This document shows, piece after piece, positions 53,945 to 64,000 of a stretch of DNA of 64,000 nucleotides. A program made the position numbers and the translations under genes. The stretch is from Hypericum androsaemum (lineage: Eukaryota > Streptophyta > Magnoliopsida > Malpighiales > Hypericaceae). Where the stretch lies: positions 15,545,001-15,609,000 of the forward strand of contig OZ023192.1 of assembly GCA_963995505.1 (NCBI GenBank). The letters are read 5' to 3'. Numbering within the stretch: the stretch's first letter is position 1; every line of letters starts with the position of its first letter. Below the pieces are notes generated by a model. The model was not told the origin of the DNA and ran no database searches. It saw only the letters and a list, made by a program, of their open reading frames with translations.

Positions 53945-55877
53945 TTTGGACTTTTATATCTTCATGAAAGTTGTAGAGGACTCAAAGATCTTTCTAACGA
54001 TATATCATATGCTCTATTTGGATCAAAGAATCGAAAGAAAATCAGTTTCGAACTACAGACTCATTACTGTAGTTTTCAATCGAGCAGGTATCAGAAGAAG
54101 TGCTTGGTAAGCCTACTTGCGCTCCAAATTAGACTTTGGTTTCTTCTTACAGATTGTAGAAGACTCTACTAGCTTTGTAATGCCATATCATACACCCTAT
54201 TTGGATAAAAGTTTCATCTTTAAAGCTTTATCAAATATCAGATAGACAGTTTGGATTCGGTATTGAAGGGACCCAAGAGTAAACGCTTGGTAAGTTGATT
54301 CTTTGAGATTCTATGTTTATTTTGGAATCTGAGTTATCAAGAACATATAGGGTAGTTTGAGTACAGTGAACAAATAGATCATGTTTTGTGTGATATCGGG
54401 TTTTGTGTGATATCCACCAAAGTTAGAAGCGATTGAGCTTATCGTGTGTTTGGTGTGCAACTTGGTGGAAAAAGTGAGGAACTGACCTGATTTTGTGATT
54501 GAAAATTGTTGTACAGAGCATATAGGGCTTCCTCACAACTTGGAAAGTCAGTTGAAGATTAAAGTGAAGGGAGGATAAGACTCAGAAAATTAGCACTATT
54601 GAGGAATACCCGTTTGAATAAGCGGATAGAATATGATAGATTAGTTTTGTTTGGTGCATGTGCATGTGCATGTTTTGGACCTTGATTATGTGCGTCTCAT
54701 ACATATGGAGCTTGTGCATAAAGTGGTCATTTGGTTATGTGATATGTTTGGTCATATTTGGATTAGTTGTGATATATGTGATATATGTGTGTGGCCAGCT
54801 AAAGAATATGTGTTTGCTGGCTTAGGGCCAACTTGTGAGGTAGTGATATGTCCATATATTTTGGATATGGTCTTGGACCTTTGATTGTGTGATGAATATT
54901 CTATGTTTGTTTTTGGTGAGAAATGGACAGGTTTTCCCGTGCTAACCGGGGATGTTAGCCTATGTGCACATAAATTGGGGATATCTTAGTTACTACTATA
55001 AACTTAGTATGTGATTATGATATAGAAATTTGATGGCCATGGTTATATCCCTGCGCTGGAGAGGAAGTGGACCGACTAAATCTGTTTATAGCTCACCGTT
55101 TGTTGACTATTTTTGGTGTGTTTGGGTGTGAGATCATATGGTTAGTATGCATTTTGTGGTCTTATATGATGTTGAACACAGTTAAGCTCTGTTCCACCCA
55201 CGTGTATCTGACTTAATCAACATTTTATGTTCTATCTTCTTACTAAGTTTTTCAAAACACTTACCCCTTACTAATCCCTTTCAGGTTTCGAGCTACTCTA
55301 TGTTGTCTTCCGATCCGGAGTCTGCGGTGAATGCCCACCTCTTTTCTCCTAGGGCTTCTTTTTAAGGTCTCCGGATCATGCTGTCCTTTGTGCACCTGTA
55401 TAGATGCTCCGTAGTGGTTTTCAGAGGCTAGATCCTGGATTAGTTTTTTTTTGGATTTTGAACACGTAATACAAGAAACTTGTCCAAATTTTTTGGTGAT
55501 GAAATTCTTGTACCGTCTCTCTATATCTTATATTTTGAGTGGCGTGCTTGTATGGCTTAAATTTGTGTTGGTTTCAATAGTTTGATGAATTTTATATTAT
55601 ATTTTGAGGCTGGCTAGACCTATATTTTGTCATTTGTATATCGTGGGGTCTAGTGCCGGTCACCGACCATAGGTTGGGTCGTGACAGACTTGGTATCAGA
55701 GCCTAGGTTATTTTGTCTTATGTGTTGTCTAAATGAGTATTTTAGTAATCCTACGGAGCTTAGGATCTGTCATGTCTTTGTCCTCCTTTGTATAAGCTTG
55801 TCCTTTGGTCTTCTTAAATCGTGACTTGCTCTTATAGGGAGGATATGTGTGTTACACACAGTGGTGCTGAAACTACT

Positions 55878-57016
55878 ATGAGGGAGTGAGGTAAGAGCTC
55901 TGATGGACCCAGAGATGATATTCTACTTGAGCCTACACCACCAGCTGAGAACACAGCTACTCCCAATGCCACGATACTTGAGACTGACCCACCAGTTGGT
56001 GGCACTTCAGAGGCTGAAAGAAGTGGTGGTGATACTGTGGACAGAGTATTGATGGCAATGGAGAAATTTATTGCTACTCAACAGATTCAGATGGATCGAA
56101 AAGCTGCTATGGTTCCTAAAGATGACTCATTGGCAGAGTTTCTAAAGTTGGAGCCACCTACATTTTCAGGTGTGCATGATGATCCTCAGGTATTTATTGA
56201 TGAAATGGAGAAGTGGTGGAAGATCTTGAAATGTGAGGGAAAGAGGATGGTGGAGTTAGCTGTATTTAAGTTGACTGGAAAGGCTAGGGTGTGGTTTCAA
56301 ACTGTTGGATCACATGGATGGACTTGGAAGAGATTTAGTAAAGCTTTGTTGGATCGCTTTTGCCTGAGAGTTTGAGGGATGCTTGTGCTTTCGAGTTTGA
56401 GCAGTTAGTGAAGACACCAGAGATGATAATTACTGAGTATGATCAAAAGTTTTGTTATCTTTCCCACTATGCAAAGCATTTAATTTCTGATGAGGAGAAG
56501 AAGGTAAACAGGTTCATTCGGGAACTTGATGATGCTACGTTCAAGGTTATGTATCCTCGTGGATTTCAGTCATATGCAGCTGCAGTGGATTGTGCAACAA
56601 TATTGGAGATGCGTGATACTGAGCGACAGATGATCCAAAGACAAGCGAAAGTTCAGAGGTTTGAAAGACAACCACAACCTAGTTTCAACCAAAGCTTTGG
56701 ACAACAACAGAGAAGGATGAACACTTAGCCAACCGCGTCAAGGGCTGGAGGATCATTTGGTAGATTTGGGAGAGGAAAAGATGTTCATAACCTATATGGT
56801 GGTCGGGATCAATCTAGTAGCTCAGTGAGTTGTCCAAGTTATGGGAAACAACATTATGGAAGATCATCCTATAGACAGACAAGAGCTTGCTTTGGATGTG
56901 GCAAGTATGGACATCATGTCAAAGATTGTCCTGAGACTAAGGCAAGGCAACGTATCCAGGTTGCTAGCCTATCAACTACGCCTTATGGTTACAAATTTCC
57001 TTCACCTCAAGGATAA
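55878..57016 (+). pseudogene. gag of gypsy copy 2, broken
   Basis: Same frameshift and stops as copy 1. One base difference (56364) changes Leu to Pro in the LPESLRDA stretch; the zinc knuckle CFGCGKYGHHVKDC is kept. Confidence 0.88.
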
Positions 57017-57118
57017 AATAAGAGTTCAGTGGGCCAGAGCTTTGAGGAGGAGAATTCTACTCCTAGGTGAAAAGAGAGTGCAGAGCATATTGGGGGTGGT
57101 CCTGCTCGAGTATACGCT

Positions 57119-60100
57119 TTGACAAAGAAAGATGCTGCTGCATCTAATACTATGATTTCAGATATACTTCCTATAGGCTTGTCAAATGCTCGAGTGTTGT
57201 TTGGTTCGGGATCGACACATTCATTCGTCTCACCCCAGTTTGCTAAGTCTTTTGATGGTCAACCTGTGTCCTTAGAAGAATCACTAGATATTTGTACCCC
57301 TTTAGGTCATATCATGCATGTATATTTAGTTCTTAAATTATGTGTGATTGTTGTGGATGGACATGATATGGTTGCTAATTTATATGTGCTTGATATGGAG
57401 GATTTCGATGTGATTTTGGGTATGGATTGGTTATCATCATATCATGCAACAGTAGATTGTTTCAATAAGATTGTGACCTTCAAGCCTAAGGGTGAGCCAT
57501 AATTTATGTTTCGGGTGATGGGATGATTATTCCAGCAAGGCTTATCTCATGTTTAAAGGCTTGCAGATTATTGAAAAAAGGTTGTGTAAGTTATTTGGCT
57601 ATGGTTAAAGAAGTTGATACAGATGCAGAAAAGATAACTGTCGATAAGATTCTTGTTGTGAAGGAGTTTTCAGATATTTTTCTAGATGAATTACCATGTT
57701 TACCTCCTGAGAGGGAAATTGAGTTTGTATTGAGTTGATGCCAGGGACAGAACCAATCTTTATACCACCACATTGCATGGCATCTGCTGAGTTGAAAGAG
57801 CTAAAGATTCAATTACAGGATCTGTTGGATAAAGGATATATTCAGCCTAGTATTTCACCTTGGGGTGCTCCAGTATTGTTTGTTCGGAAGAAGGATGGAA
57901 GATTAAGGTTGTGCATCGATTACCGTAAGCTTAATAAGATGGCTATTCCCAACTAATATCCTTTTTCACGTATTGATGATTTGTTTGATCAGTTAAAGGA
58001 TGCCAAGTGGTTCTCGAAGATTGATTTAAGGTCAAGATATCATCAGTTAAGGATTCAAAAGGAAGATGTGGCTAAGACAGCCTTCAGAACTCGATATGGA
58101 CACTATGAGTTCTTGGTTATTCCATTTGGTCTCACTAATGCACCTATTTACTTTATGGGTTTGATGAATCGAGTGTTTAAGCCATTCTTGGATCAGTTTA
58201 TAGTTGTCTTCATTGATGACATATTGGTGTACTCACGTACTAAGGAAGAGCATGAAGAACATCTTCGGTTGGTTCTGAAGACTTTGCTTGATAATCAGTT
58301 GTATGCTAAGTTTTTTAAATATGAGTTTTGGCTATAAAGTGTAGCATTCCTAGGACATATTATTTCCAAGGATGGAGTGTCAGTTGATCCAATGAAGGTA
58401 GAAGCTGTGGTGAATTGGCCAACACCCACCAATGTTACTGAGGTACGTAGTTTTCTTGGTTTGGCTGGGTATTATAGACGGTTTGTAAAGAGTTTTCTAC
58501 TTTGGCTGCTCCACTCACCTGATTGACACGGAAGAATGCAAAGTATGTGGACAGAAGACTGTGAGAGAAATTTTCAGGAGTTGAAATATTTATTAACTGA
58601 TGCTCCAGTTTTGGCTTTGCCATCTGCATCCAAGAAATATTCAGTATACTGTGATGCTTCTAGGATTAGTTTGGGATGTATTTTGATGCAGGGAAAGAAT
58701 GTGATAGTTTATCAATCTAGACAATTGAAGAAACATGATCACAATTACCCAGTGCACGATCTAGAAATGGCTGCAGTGGTGTTTGTACTGAAGATATGGA
58801 GGCATTATCTATATGATGACGAATTTAAAATATTTATTGACCATAAGAGCTTGAAGTATATTTTTGATCAAAGGGATTTAAATATGAGACAAATGAGATG
58901 GTTGGAACTTTTAAAGGACTATGACTATACCATTAGCTATCATCCAGGGAAAGGTAACGTAGTTGCAAATGCTTTGAGCCGAAAGTCAGCTGGTAGTTTG
59001 GCACATATATCATTGATTCGAAGACCTTTGATTTCAAGCCTACACCAGCTAGTCGACCAAGGATTGGAGTTGACAACAGTTCTAAATAGAACTAAACCTG
59101 TGATGTTGGGTAAGATACATATGCAACCAACTATTCGTGCCCGAGTTATGGAACTACAACGAGAGGACCCTAAAATAGTGGAAATGGTTGAAAAAGTTGA
59201 GGAAGGAGCATTGCCAAAATTTCATCTTAGTGCTAATGGTATTTTATATTATGGTACTCGGTTGGTTGTGCCTGGTGTGGGAGATATAAGGAGAGACATT
59301 ATGGCTCAAGCTCATAGGGATGTGTATAGTATGCATCCAGGTTCGACTACTGGTGGAATGGCATGAAAAAAGCATTGATGATTTTGTGGCTAGGTGTTTA
59401 ACTTGTCAACAGATCAAGGCCGAACATCAAAGAACTTCAGGTTTGTTAAACCATTGGATATTCCAGAATAGAAATGGGAACGAATCACCATGGATTTGTT
59501 AGTGGGCCTCCCGACTTTACTAAGGGGGTTTGATTCTATTTGGATTATTGTGGATAGATTGACGAAGTCTACACATTTTATACCTATTAAGAGTACATAT
59601 GATGTAGCAAAGTTTGTCCAACTATTCATTAATCAGATTGTTCGACTGCACAGAGTTCCTATCTCAATAGTTTCTGATCGAGGGTCACATTTCACATCTC
59701 GATTTTGGAAGAAGTTTCAAGATGCCATGGGTACTCGTTTGGATTTGAGTACAGCTTTCCATTCCCAAACAGATGGACAGTCAGAACGAACAATCCAAAT
59801 ATTGGAAGATATGATGCGAGCATGTGTGATAGATTTCGGAAGAAGTTGGGAACTTTATTTACCTTTGATGGAGTTTGCCTACAATAACATTTACCAAGCT
59901 AGTATTCAGATGGCACCTTATGAGGCATGGTATGGTAGGAAGTGCAGGTCATCGATATGTTCGGATGATGTTGGTGAGAAGCAACATCTGAGCCTTGAAT
60001 TCTTGCATAAGACAGTTGATAAGATTAAGGTGATCTGAGAAAGATTAGTGATAGCTCAGAGTAGACAGAAGTCATACTCAGATAAAAGGAGAAAAGATAT

Positions 60101-60530
60101 TGAATTTGAAGTGGGTTCCAATATGTTTCTGAAGGTATCTCCAATGAAAGGGATTATGAGATTTGGAAGGAAGGGTAAATTGAGTCCAATATATGTGGGA
60201 CCATTTGAGATTCTAGAAAGAGTTGGTCGAGTAGCTTATCGGCTAACATTACCACCCACCCTCTGACATATACACCCAGTATTTCATGTCTCGATGCTTA
60301 GAAGATATATCCATGATCCTTCACATATGCTAGATCAGCCAAATGTGGAATTTCAGGATGATCTCATCTGCGAAGAGCGACCTGTACGGATATTGGATAG
60401 ACAAGTCAGAAATCTCAGGACTAAAGATCTTCCATTTGTGAAGGTGGAGTGGCAAAATTATTCTCCCACTGAGGCTACATGGGAGTTAGAGGAGGATATG
60501 CGAGGAAAGTATCCACATCTATTTGAGTAA
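57119..60530 (+). pseudogene. pol of gypsy copy 2: PR-RT-RNH-INT-CHR, broken
   Basis: Same domain order and disabling changes as 38924-42335. Differences noticed: Val to Ile at 57290 (protease region), a silent change at 58982, Leu to Pro near 59338, and one near 59459 in the integrase zinc-binding region. Confidence 0.93.
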
Positions 60531-62431
60531 CACTGTAAGTACTTCATACCTTCAGTAAATTCGGGGACAAATTTTAATAAGGGGGGAGAATTGTGATGTA
60601 TTGAAAATGATTGGATAGAATAAATGGTATTTTATTGTACTATCGACATGTGATATGATTTTAAAGGTATTTCTAGATATCATTTAGTCTCATTAGGATT
60701 CTAGTTCAACTACAACAAAGTCTAGTCAAATTATTTTCAAGTTTGATGAATTTGGTTGGACAATTTCAGACAGAATAACCTTTGTTCAGTTAATTGGGCA
60801 TATCTTTCTCAATTTTACTCTGAATATTACAAATGAATATGATCCAAAAACTAAACACATGGAGCTACAATTTATTTGTTAACAAAGTTTTCCAAAAAGT
60901 AACGAAAGTTAGAGAAAAATGGGATCCAAATTACTATATTCTGATTAGGCCACATGAAAGGTGGAACCAATCACAAACTAACACTTGTCTTCCTTGCAAA
61001 TTGACACAAGGGCCTTTATGGAGGGGATGCTTATCTATTCAAGGACCTTATAAGACATAGAAATATCTAGAAAAAGGTAGAAACAAAAGGCAAAAAGGTC
61101 TCAAATTTGAAATAGAAGAGAGAGAGAAGAAAGAGAAAGAAGCAGGGGAAGAAAGACAAGCTTGGTAAGCTATCTTTCTTTTGGACTTTTATATCTTCAT
61201 AAAAATTATATAGGACTCAAATATCTTTCTAACGATATATCATATGCTCTATTTCGATTAAGAAATCAAAGGAAAATCAGTTTCAAACTACAGACTGATT
61301 ACTGTGGTTTTTAATCGAGCGGCTGTCAGAAGAAGTACTTGGTAAGCCTACTTGCACTCTGAATTAGACTTTGGTTTCTTCTTACAGATTATAGACGACT
61401 CTACTAGCTTTCTAACGCTATATTATACACTCTATTTGGATAAAGGGTTCATCTTAAAAGCTCTATATCAAAAGTCAGACAGACAGTTTGGGTTCGGTAT
61501 TGAAGGGGGCCAAGAGTAAACGCTGGATAAGTTAATTCTTTGGGATTCTAAGTTAATTTTGGAATCTGATTTATCAAGAACATACATGAGAGTTTGAGTA
61601 CAGTGAATAAATAGATCAGGTTTTGTGTAATATCTACCGAAGTTAGAAGCGACTGAGCTTATCGTGTGTTTGGTGTGTAACTTGGTGGGGAAAGTGAGGA
61701 ACTGACCTCATTTTGTGATTGAAAATTATTGTACAGAGCATATAGGACTTCCTCACAACTTGGAAGGTCAGTTGAAGGTTAAAGTGAAAGAAGGATAAGA
61801 CTCAGAAAATTAGCACTATTGAGGAATACCCGTAAGATTAAGCAGATAGAACATGATAGATTGATTTTGTTTGGTGCATGTGCATGTTTCAGACCTTGAT
61901 TATGTGCGTCTCATGCATATGGAGTTTGTGCATAAAGTGTTCATATGGTTATGTGATATGTTTGGTCATATTTAAATTAGTTGCGACATATGTGGTATAT
62001 GTGTGTGGCCAGCTAAAGAATATGTGTTTGCTGACTTGGGACCAATTTGTGAGGTTGTGATATGTCCATATATTTTGGATATGGTCTTGGACCTTTGATT
62101 GTGTGATGAATATGCTATGTTTATTTTTGGTGAGAAATGGACATGTTTTTTCGTGCTAACCGGAGATGTTAGCCTATGTGCACATAGACTCGGGATATCC
62201 TAGTTACTACTATAAACTTAGTATGTGATTATGATATGGAGATTTGATGGCAATGTTGATATTCCTACACTGGAGAGGAAGTGGACCGACTAAATCTGTC
62301 TATAGCTTTGACTTTTTTGGTTTGTGTGGGTATGAGATCATATGGTTAGCATGTATTTTGTGGTCCTATCTGATGTTGAACATAGTTAAGCTCTGTTCTA
62401 CCCACGTGTATCTGTGTGTGTGTTTGTGTTT

Positions 62432-62449
62432 GGGGGGGGGGGGGGGGGG
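62432..62449. repeat. Poly-G run, copy 2 (18 G)
   Basis: Counterpart of 44237-44257, three G shorter. Confidence 0.9.
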
Positions 62450-63546
62450 TGGTGGGTGGGGGTTTGAAAGAATATAAATAAAGGTTGAGATTGTTTTGAA
62501 ATTTGTAGAGAAGTTAGCACCAAAATTTTTGACCAGTGCTATGTATGCACAAAACCGTGTCGTAAAGTTGATTTTCCAAAAAATGTAAGATTTTTTTTCC
62601 TTTATGATTAGTTTTAAATTACATGGCTATACATGAAAAAAATACATGGTACTAAAGTTAAATTTTTCAAAAAATATATAATTTGATGAAAAGCATTTTT
62701 ATTTGGTAAAAGGACAAAAAACTAATTTACCGTAATATGGGTTACATAGGAATGAAAAATTCCAAAATAAACATAGGGATGGAAAATAACTGGTAATTAA
62801 ATAATGACATAGTGCTAATGACATGAGAGAGCTGATGTGATAGTTATTGTTGGAAGTCTTGTATGTTTGGTCATGGAAGAATCTTATGTGATGAAAATTA
62901 GTCTCACCGATCAATTCAATTGGTTAATTGGATTTATATATCCAGAAGGAGGTTACATAAGCTAAGGAATCTGTCTGCCCTTCCAGTATTAATATTTGCT
63001 TCAAAATACAATTTCTCGTCCAAGTTGGTATCTAATATTGTAAAAATAAACTATAATTTTTTAACCAATCAATACTATCTTATCTAGTTATTCTAAGTTA
63101 TCTAAAAATTTTCGAGTTAGAACTATTAGGAACACACCAATTTTTGGTAGAATTTTATCACCATTTAATGGTATTATCTGTCGAATTTTCAAACAACCCT
63201 CTAATAATAATAAATAATCAAATGGCTGCCTTTTTTCAACTGGAATCAAAATAATGACTACTTCAAAGTGTGGTAAATGTTAAATATCTATGCATACAAG
63301 TTACTTCCCTCAAAAGTCAAAATTGTTTTACGTGCTTGAGGGGCCAACGCACGACCATTTCCATGGTGCAGAAGAGTTCAATTGGGACGGAATTAATTAA
63401 TTATCACAAAACTTATACTTCAGATAATTAGCTCCCTATATAAATGAAGTTGTTCCTAGTAAAACTTCACACAATCTACAATAATAGTTTCGAGAGGGGA
63501 AAAATAAATATAAAGCACAAGCTTTTTTGCTGATCTTATCGAGGAT
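62450..63546 (+). promoter_or_regulatory. GLP5 upstream region and promoter
   Basis: Counterpart of 44258-45354; TATA box TATATAAA at 63437-63444. Confidence 0.8.
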
Positions 63547-64000
63547 ATGGCTTCTCGAGTTATTTTCATAGCTTCCATGCTCTTTATCTCCTCCCTCACC
63601 CTGGCATATGATCCTAGCCCACTTCAAGACTTCTGCGTCGCTGATAACTCTAGCTCAGGTACTTGATCAAATAAGTGCTTATTGGTCTTTCTTTGATTTT
63701 AATCCATGGTATCTAATGTGGTTGAATGTTGTATATTTGGGCAGTTAGGGTGAATGGTTTGGTTTGCAAGGACCCAGCGACGGTAAAAGCAACTGATTTC
63801 TTCTTAGGTGGCCTTCACATTCCACGAAACACCTCTAACAATGTGGGTTCAACTGTAACCCTAGTCAACGCAGCTATGCTCCCTGGACTCAACACTCTTG
63901 GAATCTCCCTGGCCCGCCTTGACTTTGGGCCAGCAGGCATCAACCCGCCGCACACTCATCCCCGCGGAACCGAGATCCTCATCGTGCTCGAAGGCTCTCT
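63547..64000 (+). CDS. Germin-like protein (GLP copy 5), cut by window end
   Basis: Exon 1 (63547-63658) and exon 2 from 63745 are present. The frame is open to the last base and reaches the VLEGS stretch just after the metal motif [11 protein letters not shown] see no difference from GLP4 over the shared 454 bp, as expected from the recent tandem duplication. The third-box histidine and the C-terminus lie beyond the window. Confidence 0.93.

Larger units (their letters stand above)
53945..62414 (+). mobile_element. Ty3/gypsy chromovirus, copy 2
   Basis: Counterpart of 35750-44219 with the same truncated outer LTR ends: left LTR 53945-55686, PBS at 55689, gag, pol, polypurine tract before 60592, right LTR 60592-62414. 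It arose by DNA duplication, not by a new insertion, because flanks and truncations are identical. Confidence 0.92.
46642..64000 (+). repeat. 18,195-bp segmental tandem duplication, copy 2 (cut by window end)
   Basis: Collinear with 28447-45808 of copy 1. The copies share all disabling mutations of the LTR elements, so the duplication came after their decay. Confidence 0.93.

Noticed and set aside
35750..62414. Two independent gypsy insertions
   Set aside because: Both copies share identical truncated ends, flanks and disabling mutations, so the second arose by segmental duplication.
1..64000. tRNA, rRNA or microRNA genes
   Set aside because: No cloverleaf, rRNA core or convincing precursor hairpin was seen by eye; a tRNAscan or Rfam search would be needed to exclude them. 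The TGGTATCAGAGC matches are retrotransposon primer-binding sites.

Overview
This is nuclear DNA of a flowering plant, most likely a eudicot. It shows spliced genes with GT-AG introns, an AT-rich background, germin-like protein (GLP) genes, and plant-type transposable elements: a chromovirus Ty3/gypsy element, a non-autonomous gag-protease LTR element, L1-type LINEs, a Mutator-like element (MULE) with a plant mobile domain gene, and a pogo-like MITE. The species cannot be named from the sequence. The window is a tandem array of one ancestral GLP unit: GLP gene, 3' flank, a fragment of a family-8 galacturonosyltransferase gene, a LINE tail, a small cysteine-rich secreted-peptide gene, then the next GLP promoter. 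Each unit has been expanded by its own transposon insertions.

Layout. 1-6.3 kb: unit 1, with a GLP pseudogene (1.6-2.0 kb), nested LINEs and peptide-gene copy A; its promoter holds two small TIR or footprint-like insertions. 6.3-14 kb: unit 2, with an intact GLP (7.26-8.0 kb), a 5'-truncated LINE with a 17-bp target duplication, an inverted relic of a different GLP (11.2 kb), and peptide copy B, which is split by a 770-bp pogo-like MITE. 14.1-24.1 kb: a complete 10,014-bp MULE with a 9-bp target duplication, inserted upstream of GLP3. Besides a dead transposase it carries four other genes, two of which can be read through by splicing without any stop. 24.1-46.6 kb: unit 3 (GLP3, gag-protease LTR element, LINE tail, peptide copy C, gypsy chromovirus, GLP4). 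46.6-64 kb: a nearly identical 18,195-bp tandem duplication of 28,447-46,641, which gives peptide copy D, second copies of both LTR elements, and GLP5, cut by the window end.

The host genes probably make small apoplastic proteins: manganese-binding cupins of the GLP family and a defensin-like peptide that carries the same internal stop in every copy. GLP2, GLP4 and the visible part of GLP5 look functional. GLP3 is open but has lost a conserved N-terminal cysteine. GLP1 is a deletion pseudogene.

The most unusual content is the MULE cargo: a five-exon OB-fold-like gene (19,432-20,098), a two-exon gene just after the transposase (17,947-18,399), an arginine-rich antisense gene ending 12 bp from it (18,412-18,822), and a plant mobile domain gene (20,376-23,083). 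The transposase and the PMD gene have decayed mainly through stops explicable as C-to-T or G-to-A changes, whereas the OB-fold gene remains open across all five exons.
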